Shown: positions 1-5,577, counted from the stretch's first letter. The stretch: DNA of 8,709 bases from Chloroflexota bacterium (GCA_003694775.1 RFJV01000292.1:1-8709), one strand, 5' to 3'. The notes: generated by a model not told the origin, from the letters alone. A program made the numbers and translations.

Positions 1-1223
1 ACTTTATCGACCTGCCGGTTCTGCCAGACCGGCAAAGCAGTGGGGTCAATGGGCAGAATCCGGTTTTCATGCACTACTCTCTCCTGGTCCACCACAAAAC
101 CGTACGCCTGGCACTGCTCGCCCGCAGTATCGAACAGCAGAACCGACGCCCGGCGGCAGGGAATGAGGGCGCGAATATGGTCCAGGACGGCCCGGATAAT
201 CTGCTCGCGGGAACGGGCTTCCAGGATGCCGCGGTCAATCTGGCGCAGAATTTCCAGGCGGCGGGTGTAGCGCCGGACAGACTGCTCGGCCTGCTTGCGG
301 GCGCTGATGTCCAGGGCAATCACCTGGACGGCGGGACGTCCCCGGAAGATAAAGGGCGCGGCAGTTACTTCCACATCCACCACCCTGCCGTCCAGGCGGA
401 CGTAGCGGTCATCCACGGGGTAGAGGCCGGTTTCTCCCTTGAGCATCCGCTGGATGCGGTCGATGGCCTCGGCCAGGCCGTCCGGGTGCACAATCTCCTG
501 CACCGACCGGCCCAGCAGTTGGTCCGGATGTTCTGCCCCAAGCAGGCGGGCCGCGGCCCGGTTGGCAAAGACCACCCGGCCATCCTGGTGCACGCCAATG
601 GCATAGGGAGACAGGTCCACCAGCAGGCGGTAGCGGGCGTCGGTTTCGCGGCGGGCGGCCTGGCGGGCCAGTATTTTGCCCAAAACCGCGGTGGCCGGCG
701 GGTAGAACAGCAGAACCGGCGCGCTGATGGCTTGCAGAACCGGCCCGGACACGCCGGCGGGCAGGGCCAGCATCCACAACAGCATGGCGATGTGCACCAC
801 CAGGCCAAAGAGGTACAGCTCACCCCAGCCGGGCGGCTTGCTTTTGCCGGGCCTGGCCCACCGCCAGACGATGCCCAGCGCGGCGGAGGTCACGATGACG
901 GCCACGCCCGTCCACGCGCCGGCGCCGCCCTGAACCAGCCGGAGCAGAGCGGCCACCAGCGCGGCCACCGTTGCCGGGACAAGGCCCCAGAACAGCCCGG
1001 CAATGCTCAGCAGAACCGAGCGGGTGTCGACAATGATACCGGGAGAAAACTGCCAGGGATTCAGCATGACCATCACCGCCAGCAGGCCGATGACCAGCCC
1101 CTGCAGAACCTGCCGCGGGTAGCCCATCCGGGGACGTTCGAGCGGGACAATTTCGTACACCACGCCCAGGGCCAGCAGTAGGATGATATTATCGATAATG
1201 CCGATAAGCGCACCGCTGTTCAT
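1..1223 (-). CDS. 5TM-LytS-type membrane sensor with PAS and GAF domains, probably a histidine kinase (3'-partial)
   Basis: The frame stays open from ATG at 1223 to the left edge, giving 407 codons with no stop, so the output domain is outside the window. Residues ~1-187 are hydrophobic with five or six membrane segments. They carry the 5TMR-LYT signature: NPWQFSPGIIVDTRSVLLS (about 55-73), then GLF, an LLRL-x-QGGAGAWTGV stretch (93-107) and a charged WRWAR end. Residues ~195-308 are a PAS domain (LVDLSPYAIGVHQDGRVVFANRAAARLLG). After a short coiled linker, a GAF-like fold starts near 326 (LEILRQIDRGILEARSREQ). Known for the family: such proteins are membrane sensors ending in a histidine kinase, GGDEF or phosphatase module. 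The order and GAF style favour a multisensor histidine kinase, but this is inference. The start is preceded by a weak AGGGG (1235-1239) with a long 11-nt spacing. The gene lies 86 bp after the SpoIIE-type phosphatase and could share its transcript. Confidence 0.85.
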   Translation of the reverse strand, partial: MNSGALIGIIDNIILLLALGVVYEIVPLERPRMGYPRQVLQGLVIGLLAVMVMLNPWQFSPGIIVDTRSVLLSIAGLFWGLVPATVAALVAALLRLVQGGAGAWTGVAVIVTSAALGIVWRWARPGKSKPPGWGELYLFGLVVHIAMLLWMLALPAGVSGPVLQAISAPVLLFYPPATAVLGKILARQAARRETDARYRLLVDLSPYAIGVHQDGRVVFANRAAARLLGAEHPDQLLGRSVQEIVHPDGLAEAIDRIQRMLKGETGLYPVDDRYVRLDGRVVDVEVTAAPFIFRGRPAVQVIALDISARKQAEQSVRRYTRRLEILRQIDRGILEARSREQIIRAVLDHIRALIPCRRASVLLFDTAGEQCQAYGFVVDQERVVHENRILPIDPTALPVWQNRQVDK

Positions 1224-1240
1224 AGCGTTTATTTCCCCTG

Positions 1241-1260
1241 CCCGGCATCGGGATGCCGGG
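1241..1260. repeat. Small perfect hairpin, GCAT-N4-ATGC type
   Basis: CCCGGCAT, a CGGG loop, then ATGCCGGG: an 8-bp perfect stem with a 4-nt loop, lying between the phosphatase and the membrane sensor. It shares the GCAT-N4-ATGC core with four hairpins in the 5346-5577 spacer. No T-run follows on the transcribed strand, so it is not a standard intrinsic terminator. It sits just upstream of the weak ribosome site of the sensor gene. Confidence 0.7.
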
Positions 1261-1270
1261 ACTGCGGCAA

Positions 1271-1299
1271 GGTAGTGGCGACATTAATGTCGCCCTACC
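1271..1299. repeat. Interrupted palindrome GGTAG-GGCGACATT/AATGTCGCC-CTACC
   Basis: An 18-bp perfect palindrome (1277-1294, GGCGACATT followed by AATGTCGCC) is extended by matching GGTAG (1271-1275) and CTACC (1295-1299), with one unpaired T at 1276. It lies 10 bp after the phosphatase stop codon. It looks like a REP-type intergenic palindrome, of the sort mobilised by single-strand transposases of the RAYT kind. That assignment is inferred from form only, and no transposase is present in the window. There is no adjacent T-run that would make it a terminator. Confidence 0.65.
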
Positions 1300-1309
1300 C
1301 CTCAATGCT

Positions 1310-2470
1310 TCAGCAGTACTCAATTCTGACTTCTTTTTTCAAACTGCGCAGGAAGTCGGCCAGCTCTCTGACCAGGCTCTTGCGGATGGAGATGTTGCGC
1401 GGCAGGAGCGGATTCTGGTAGAACTCGTTGATGCGCTGGCCCACCAGGAACTGCACCGAATCGGCCTGGAGGAGTTCCTTTGCCAGCAGAACCGCGCCGT
1501 TCCGGTCCGCGGGCAGGGCGGCGATACTGCCCCGGCTGGCACGCAGGTACTCCAGGGCACGCGACATCGTCAGGATGCCCTCGGTCAGCAGGTCGATGCC
1601 GGGCAGGTAGCCAATGGGCGGGACATCCTCGCGCAGGGTGTCGATGTCGGTGTCGATGGGGTGGTCCAGATAGCGAGCCACGATATTGCCGGTGGTGCCG
1701 CCGCACACCACCTTGCGCCCCTCAAAGCCGAGCACACGGGCCGCGTGCCGGTCGTCTTCGTCGGGGTCGAGGGGCGGCCCGGTAAAGACGATGAGCGACT
1801 TCCGCTCGCGGGCCAGCACGCCCACAAAAGTGGCATCATCGCCCACATCGCCCTGATAGAGGGTGTGCACCCTGGCGATGACACTGCGCACAATGGAGCG
1901 GGCCGAGTGGGGGTTGTGCCGGAAGACCTCCTCGATGTGCCGGGCCACGCTGTCCCAGCCCCAGCCAAAATCCAGGGTAATTTCCATCCCGGCATGCTCT
2001 ACCCCGTCGCTCATGATGCCGATGAAATCCCCGCGCGTCAACTGCCCCTGCGTCCGCTCGATGGTGCGGCCCAGAATTTCCTCCCGGTGCACCGGCAGGG
2101 TCAGCAGACGGCCCTGCCGGAAAAAGAAGGGCGCGGGATTGTCGAAATTGATAAGCTCAAACTCGCCGGTAGTGCTGTTTATCTGCAGGATGGTAAAGGT
2201 AGCATAGGCAATGCGCCGTATCTTGCAAATGGGCAGAGTGCCGATAACCGTCTCCAGCACATCGGCCAGGGAGGCGTTGGCCTTGAGCATGGTAACGATG
2301 ATTTCGGTGGTCAGCGTGGCCAGGATGTTGGCCTTCACCCCACTGCCCAGGCCATCGGACAGGACGATGATGGTTTTGCCATCGCCCTGGAAAACCTTCA
2401 CCTGGTCGCCGCAAAGCTCTTCGCCGGCCCGGCTGAGGCCCATTTCAAAGATGTCGTAAAAGCTATTCAC
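1310..2470 (-). CDS. SpoIIE/PP2C-type serine/threonine phosphatase with a C-terminal extension
   Basis: This is a 386-aa cytosolic protein without membrane segments. Residues ~10-222 form a SpoIIE-like PP2C domain. Metal-binding motifs are visible: LSDGLGSG (D39-G40), NFDNPAPFF (108-116), GIMSDGVEHAG (D155) and the final GDDATF (D211-D212). Members dephosphorylate phosphoserine or phosphothreonine, classically on anti-anti-sigma (STAS) proteins. Residues ~223-386 are not phosphatase. They contain a FTGPPLDPDEDD stretch, VVCGGTTGNIVARYL (254-268) and PPIGYLPGIDLLTEGILTM (284-302). From memory, SpoIIE proteins near [FeFe]-hydrogenase genes carry a similar tail, whose function I do not know. The GTG start at 2470 is the first start after an in-frame TGA (2477-2479); AGGAG lies 10 nt upstream. 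The gene overlaps the PAS gene by 8 bp, implying translational coupling. No STAS or RsbW-like kinase partner is in the window. Confidence 0.9.
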   Translation of the reverse strand: MNSFYDIFEMGLSRAGEELCGDQVKVFQGDGKTIIVLSDGLGSGVKANILATLTTEIIVTMLKANASLADVLETVIGTLPICKIRRIAYATFTILQINSTTGEFELINFDNPAPFFFRQGRLLTLPVHREEILGRTIERTQGQLTRGDFIGIMSDGVEHAGMEITLDFGWGWDSVARHIEEVFRHNPHSARSIVRSVIARVHTLYQGDVGDDATFVGVLARERKSLIVFTGPPLDPDEDDRHAARVLGFEGRKVVCGGTTGNIVARYLDHPIDTDIDTLREDVPPIGYLPGIDLLTEGILTMSRALEYLRASRGSIAALPADRNGAVLLAKELLQADSVQFLVGQRINEFYQNPLLPRNISIRKSLVRELADFLRSLKKEVRIEYC

Positions 2471-2969
2471 CCTGCATCATCTCCTGTTCAATCATCTCGA
2501 TGAGCTTCAGCAGGCTGACCTTTGTTTCGCCGGTTGTCTCCCCCAGCAGGCCGGCAATTTCCTGGGCCACCTTCATCTGGCGGTTGACCACCTGGTTGAC
2601 CCGCTCCAGGGTGTCGCGCTTGAGCTGGAGGAGTTCGTTCCGGCGTTCCAGCTCGTGCGAGGCGTCTATCATCTCGCAGACCACCAGATTTTCTTCCGGG
2701 AGGGGATAAATCACCTGCCGGACAAACAGATGGTGGGCCGGATATTCCTTTTCTCTGGCCTTGATGGCCTTCTGGTTCTGCAGGACCCACTCCAGGTCGC
2801 TGACATCGGCCAGCAGTTGGCTCACCGGCTGGCCCTCCACTTCTACCGGCAGAACCATAAACATGCGGCAGAAGGCCGGATTGACCCACCGCACCCGCAT
2901 GTGCGCGTCGACCACAACCAGGGCGTTGGGAGTAGCTTCCCACAGCCGCTTCCACAGGGTGCCGGTCAT
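2463..2969 (-). CDS. Small single-PAS-domain protein with C-terminal coiled coil
   Basis: This is a 168-aa soluble protein. A PAS fold covers about residues 6-102 (WEATPNALVVVDAHMRVRWVNPAF at the start, then HHLFVRQVIYPLPEENLVVCEMID). A long amphipathic, probably coiled-coil helix follows (about 103-162), with ELERRNELLQLKRDTLERV and the conserved-looking MKVAQEIAGLLGETTGETK. There is no kinase or effector domain, so it probably acts as a sensory adaptor or scaffold. PAS proteins with this tail occur, as I recall, in [FeFe]-hydrogenase operons together with a [2Fe-2S] ferredoxin and a SpoIIE phosphatase, the arrangement seen here. I chose the ATG at 2969, which follows the ferredoxin stop by one base and has AGGAGG six bases upstream. 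The longer start at 2984 would place that site inside the gene. Ligand is unknown; Cys34 and Cys98 are the only cysteines. Confidence 0.85.
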   Translation of the reverse strand: MTGTLWKRLWEATPNALVVVDAHMRVRWVNPAFCRMFMVLPVEVEGQPVSQLLADVSDLEWVLQNQKAIKAREKEYPAHHLFVRQVIYPLPEENLVVCEMIDASHELERRNELLQLKRDTLERVNQVVNRQMKVAQEIAGLLGETTGETKVSLLKLIEMIEQEMMQGE

Positions 2970-2970
2970 A

Positions 2971-3240
2971 TCAGACCTCCTCATCCACCAGGTAGGGCAG
3001 GATTTCTTCCCGGAGCTTCTGTTCGATGTTGTCTGCTGTCACGTTGACAATGATTTCCCCGCCAAACTGCATAACGATGCCGTAAGTACACGGGCCCAGG
3101 CAGAAAGAGCCTTTCAGCTTGAGCCGGTCTTCCAGGTTGTACTGGCGGATAAGGGCCTGGAGTTTGGGCAGAAGGTGGTACACCCCGCGCTGGTGGCAGG
3201 CGGAGCCCATACAGAGATGCAGAACATCGGGCTGGTTCAT
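2971..3240 (-). CDS. Thioredoxin-like [2Fe-2S] ferredoxin (NuoE C-domain type)
   Basis: This 89-aa cytosolic protein has four cysteines in the order CX4C...CX3C: C10 and C15 in LCMGSACHQRG, C47 and C51 in SFCLGPCTYGI. This is the cluster pattern of thioredoxin-fold [2Fe-2S] ferredoxins related to the NuoE C-terminal half. The following IVMQFGGEIIVNVTADNIEQ strand region also fits that fold. Such proteins carry single electrons; small stand-alone versions occur beside NAD(P)-linked and bifurcating [FeFe]-hydrogenases. Here it precedes a PAS protein and a phosphatase, so a redox-sensing or relay role is plausible but inferred. The start at 3240 gives an ATGA overlap with the stop of the GT4 gene and a GGGAAG site seven bases upstream. 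The alternative ATG at 3246 would add two residues but leave only one base after that site. Confidence 0.9.
   Translation of the reverse strand: MNQPDVLHLCMGSACHQRGVYHLLPKLQALIRQYNLEDRLKLKGSFCLGPCTYGIVMQFGGEIIVNVTADNIEQKLREEILPYLVDEEV
2976..2981 (-). promoter_or_regulatory. Strong Shine-Dalgarno AGGAGG of the PAS gene
   Basis: AGGAGG lies inside the last codons of the ferredoxin gene, six bases before ATG 2969. It decides the PAS start in favour of the shorter form, since the ATG at 2984 would lie upstream of it. Confidence 0.8.
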
Positions 3241-4412
3241 GGGCATACTTCCCGGTACAGTTGATATGTTTGGTGAGCAATTTCCGGCCAGTCGAACAGC
3301 CGGCCCAGCTCCAGGGCGGCTTCGGACAGGCGGCGGCGCAGGTCCGGACTATCGACCAGCCGGGCAATCTGCAGGGCCAGGCCGGGCGCGTCGCCGGGCG
3401 GAGCCAGGAGCATGTTTTCGCCGGGCCGGATTTCCGGAATAAAGGCCGGGTTGACCGGGGCGGTGCTGACCACCGGACAGCCGTGCCGGAGCGCGGCAAT
3501 GAGGGTTGTCCGGCGGAAAGAGACCCCGTCCCGGTAGGGCATAACGACCGCGTCCGCGGCCAGCAAGTTGGCCGACACCTGGGGCAGGTCCACGTAGCCG
3601 GTGCGGAAGACCACCGCCTCCAGGCCGTGCCGCTGGATGAGGCCGCGCACGCGGGCCGCGTACGCCTGGTTGGTGGGGTCGGCGTGGCCCACCTCCCCAC
3701 CGACAAACAGCAGGCGGGCGTCGATGCCCTGCTGGCGTAGCAGGGCCACGGCCTCAATCAGCTCCTCGCCGCCCTTGCTGGCATTCATAAAGCCAAAGTA
3801 GGCCAGCAGAAGGGAATTTTTCCCCGCGCCATACCGTTTGCGCCATTCGGCCCGGTCGAAATCGGGTGGGGGCTGGGGGTCGGCGTTGCTTCCGAGGGGG
3901 ATGTAGGCCAGCCGCGGCGGCTTGCGCAGGGCACGCTCCAGGGTGTGCCGGTCTTCCCGGTTGGTGCAGATGACCGCGTCGCAGTGGCGGGCCAGGGCCA
4001 GCATAGAGAGCCAGCGGAAGCGCCCGGCCTTGGGAAAGATGTACGGGACACGCAGGTCGTGGAACGTCACCACCAGCCGGGGGCGGGCCGGAAGGAAGCG
4101 GAGAAAGCGGGCCAGCCAGTTCACCCAGCCGGTCAGGTCGAACGCCGCGGCCTGGTACTGGATGTGCAGAACATCGGGCCGGTGCCGGCGGACGAAGCCG
4201 GCCACTGCGGGCCAGCACCGCCAGCCCCAATTGGGAATCACGGGATGCACCGCCGGGTCCGGGCTGTCTGGGGCGACCTCCTGCCAGCGCCGGGCGGTCA
4301 GCACCGAGGAGGACACGCCCAGCGGCGCCAGATGCCGGGCCAGCAGGGCGGTATGGTCGGCAATACCGCCCTGCATGGGGGGATATTCTCCGGTCAGAAA
4401 GGTGACGCGCAT
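3237..4412 (-). CDS. GT4-family (GT-B fold) glycosyltransferase
   Basis: This 391-aa protein has two Rossmann-like halves. The N-terminal half opens with MRVTFLTGEYPPMQGGIADHTALL, the glycine-rich acceptor-side loop (GG at 15-16), followed by RPDVLHIQYQ (78-86), VVTFHDLRVPY and AVICTNREDRHTL. The C-terminal half has the nucleotide-sugar side: LLAYFGFMNASKGGEELIEAV (202-222), LLFVGGEVG, FRTGYVDLPQVSANLLAADAVVMPYRDGVSFR and AALRHGCPVVST (306-317). Family enzymes move a sugar from a nucleotide donor to a lipid-linked or polysaccharide acceptor in the cytosol. Oddly, the usual EX7E acidic pair before the GxPVV strand is missing; the segment reads GVSFRRTTLIAAL, a variant I recall from other GT4 members. 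The gene starts 3 bp after the GT2 stop and its TGA overlaps the ferredoxin start (ATGA). Sugar and acceptor cannot be read from sequence. Confidence 0.92.
   Translation of the reverse strand: MRVTFLTGEYPPMQGGIADHTALLARHLAPLGVSSSVLTARRWQEVAPDSPDPAVHPVIPNWGWRCWPAVAGFVRRHRPDVLHIQYQAAAFDLTGWVNWLARFLRFLPARPRLVVTFHDLRVPYIFPKAGRFRWLSMLALARHCDAVICTNREDRHTLERALRKPPRLAYIPLGSNADPQPPPDFDRAEWRKRYGAGKNSLLLAYFGFMNASKGGEELIEAVALLRQQGIDARLLFVGGEVGHADPTNQAYAARVRGLIQRHGLEAVVFRTGYVDLPQVSANLLAADAVVMPYRDGVSFRRTTLIAALRHGCPVVSTAPVNPAFIPEIRPGENMLLAPPGDAPGLALQIARLVDSPDLRRRLSEAALELGRLFDWPEIAHQTYQLYREVCP
3248..3253 (-). promoter_or_regulatory. Ribosome binding site GGGAAG of the ferredoxin gene
   Basis: GGGAAG lies seven bases before ATG 3240 and one base before the alternative ATG 3246, so it favours the shorter ferredoxin. 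It is inside the coding end of the glycosyltransferase, consistent with coupled translation. Confidence 0.6.
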
Positions 4413-4415
4413 GTC

Positions 4416-5345
4416 TCACAGCTCCCGCAGAAGCCGGCCGTAGGCGGCCATTCTCTGCCGGCGAAGGGGGCGGCGGTGGCCGATGAGCCACTTGGCCGTT
4501 TCTTCGGCCCACTGGAGGGCAAAGGTCAGCCGCAAAAAACCGTGCAGGCCGGCGGCCCAGACCGGGCCAAAATATTTGCGGGTGTAGCGCAGTTTGCTTC
4601 GCTGGAAGCGCAGGGTGCGGGCGGCAAACACCTGCTCGCTCGACTTGCCCTCGTAATGCACCACCTGGGCCGCGGGCAGGTAGTGCACCTCCCAGCCGGC
4701 CAGGGCGGCCCGGCGGCACCAGTCGGTTTCCTCAAAGTACATGAAGTACTCCTCGTCTATCGGGCCGACCTGCTCCCAGGCGGTGCGGCGAATCATTATC
4801 GCCGCGCCGACCACCCAGTCGACCTGCTGGGGCCGGTCCGGGGGACAGTCTGCCAGATGGTAGTAGCGGCGGAAGCGGTTGTGCGGGAACCACTGCTCCA
4901 GCAGGGTACTCTCCCAGAACAGCGTGCCGGGCGTGGGAAAGCGTCGCCGGGAGGACTGGATTTGGCCGGAGGGCCAGAGCAACTGCGGCCCCAGCGCGGC
5001 CACCTGCGGGTGGGCGTCAAGATAGGCGGTCATGGCCGCCAGCGCGCCGGGTTTGACCACCGTATCGGGATTGAGCAGAAAAAGGTAGCGTCCGCGGGCA
5101 GCCTGAACGCCGCGGTTGTTGCCGCCGGCATAGCCCAGGTTCCGGTCGCTGGCAATCAGGGTGACCTGGGGGAATTCGCGGGCCGTCATCTGGGGACTGC
5201 CGTCGGTGGAGGCGCTGTCGACCACGATGATTTCCCCGGTCAGCGGCGCGGTCTGCAGGTCGGCCAGCAGGGATTGGAGGCACTGCCGGAGCAGGTCCTT
5301 GACATTCCAGCTGACGATGACTATCGACAGGTCCGGTGGAGACAT
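4416..5345 (-). CDS. GT2-family (GT-A fold) glycosyltransferase, rhamnosyltransferase-like
   Basis: This 309-aa protein opens directly with the GT2 strand DLSIVIVSWNVKDLLRQCLQSL. It continues with EIIVVDSASTDGS (38-50), NLGYAGGNNRG (69-79) and the metal-binding DXD equivalent LLNPDTVVKPG (N92-P93-D94). VDWVVGAAIMIRR (175-187) and EEYFMYFEETDWCRRA (198-213, with the E205-E206-D208 group) follow. This motif set is typical of WbbL-like transferases that add rhamnose or a related sugar to lipid-linked or polysaccharide acceptors; the actual donor is not determinable. The C-terminus (about 255-309) is basic and may associate with the membrane. The frame is open upstream to 5555, but that part only translates palindromic repeats. 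ATG 5345 has GGAG five bases upstream and puts the first fold strand at residue 6, so it is preferred. The stop is 3 bp from the GT4 gene, so the two probably act in one glycan pathway. Confidence 0.92.
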   Translation of the reverse strand: MSPPDLSIVIVSWNVKDLLRQCLQSLLADLQTAPLTGEIIVVDSASTDGSPQMTAREFPQVTLIASDRNLGYAGGNNRGVQAARGRYLFLLNPDTVVKPGALAAMTAYLDAHPQVAALGPQLLWPSGQIQSSRRRFPTPGTLFWESTLLEQWFPHNRFRRYYHLADCPPDRPQQVDWVVGAAIMIRRTAWEQVGPIDEEYFMYFEETDWCRRAALAGWEVHYLPAAQVVHYEGKSSEQVFAARTLRFQRSKLRYTRKYFGPVWAAGLHGFLRLTFALQWAEETAKWLIGHRRPLRRQRMAAYGRLLREL

Positions 5346-5349
5346 CTCA

Positions 5350-5467
5350 TCTCCGGATGAGGCGTATTTCAGTTTTGTGGTAGCCGGGGCATCCCTATGC
5401 CCCGGCATAGGGATGCCGGGGCTACGAACCATAAAAACCATAAAATTGAAATACACCTCTCCGGATG
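5350..5467. repeat. MITE/REP-like palindromic element A, touching the GT2 ribosome site
   Basis: Imperfect terminal inverted repeats span 5352-5376 and 5442-5465. Read inward, both begin TCCGGA and share GTATTTCA-x-TTTT, with two mismatches and one indel. Inside is a long hairpin (5380-5399 against 5406-5425, two adjacent mismatches, loop CCCCGG). This can also fold as two small hairpins, GGGGCAT-CCCT-ATGCCCC (5386-5403) and CCGGCAT-AGGG-ATGCCGG (5402-5419). The 10-mer TCTCCGGATG occurs at both borders (5350-5359 and 5458-5467). The GGAG ribosome site of the GT2 gene (5351-5354) lies at the left edge. The element has no coding capacity and looks like a non-autonomous mobile palindrome. Confidence 0.7.
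5351..5354 (-). promoter_or_regulatory. Shine-Dalgarno GGAG of the GT2 gene, at the edge of element A
   Basis: GGAG is five bases before ATG 5345 and shares three bases with the terminal TCCGGA of element A. It supports this start over the open frame reaching 5555. Confidence 0.6.
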
Positions 5468-5493
5468 CTGTCCCTTCCCACGATGCTAAGAGC

Positions 5494-5574
5494 CTGTCCG
5501 AAAAATTGTAAGCTGGCATCCCTATGCCAGCAAATGACGCATAGGGATGCGTCATCTACAGTATTTTCGGATAG
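5494..5574. repeat. MITE/REP-like palindromic element B with two back-to-back hairpins
   Basis: Outer inverted repeats lie at 5494-5510 (CTGTCCGAAAAATTGTA) and 5557-5574 (reverse complement CTATCCGAAAATACTGTA), with two mismatches and one indel. Between them are two perfect hairpins of opposite orientation: GCTGGCAT-CCCT-ATGCCAGC (5512-5531) and ATGACGCAT-AGGG-ATGCGTCAT (5534-5555). The element ends three bases beyond the stop codon of the prenyl synthase gene. It contains no ORF. It could act as a 3' RNA stabiliser or weak terminator, but no clear T-run supports termination. Confidence 0.7.
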
Positions 5575-5577
5575 ATA

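Noticed and set aside
69..1181. Long plus-strand open frame opposite the membrane sensor
   Set aside because: It is antisense to a frame with clear 5TM, PAS and GAF motifs. Its protein is low-complexity, rich in G, H, Q and A, with no recognisable domain; GC-rich third positions create such shadows.
1241..1299. Rho-independent terminator between the phosphatase and the membrane sensor
   Set aside because: Both palindromes lack a following T-run on the transcribed strand and look like dispersed repeats instead.
1253..2503. 416-codon plus-strand open frame opposite the SpoIIE-type phosphatase
   Set aside because: The minus-strand frame has PP2C motifs and a good gene context. The plus-strand frame has no family signature and begins in palindromic spacer DNA.
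2970..2984. Upstream ATG at 2984 for the PAS gene
   Set aside because: It would put the strong AGGAGG inside the coding sequence and overlap the ferredoxin; the ATG at 2969 is ideally spaced from that site.
3241..3246. Upstream ATG at 3246 for the ferredoxin gene
   Set aside because: Only one base separates it from GGGAAG. The ATG at 3240 has seven bases and forms an ATGA junction. The difference is two residues, so it is not excluded completely.
3945..5360. 471-codon plus-strand open frame opposite both glycosyltransferases
   Set aside because: It is antisense to two genes with full motif sets, spans their junction, and encodes a compositionally biased sequence without a domain.
5440..5520. 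Sigma-70-like promoter for the GT2 block (TTTCAA or TTACAA followed by AT-rich DNA)
   Set aside because: Neither candidate has a convincing -10 box at proper spacing, and both lie within repeat arms, so the AT-rich matches are not independent evidence.
5346..5555. Possible 70-residue N-terminal extension of the GT2 enzyme
   Set aside because: The extension only translates the two palindromic elements. GT2 enzymes usually begin at the IVIVSWN strand, and ATG 5345 has a properly spaced GGAG.
5494..5574. CRISPR array or tRNA-like structure in the spacer
   Set aside because: There are no evenly spaced direct repeats with unique spacers, and the hairpins do not fold into a cloverleaf; they are inverted repeats.
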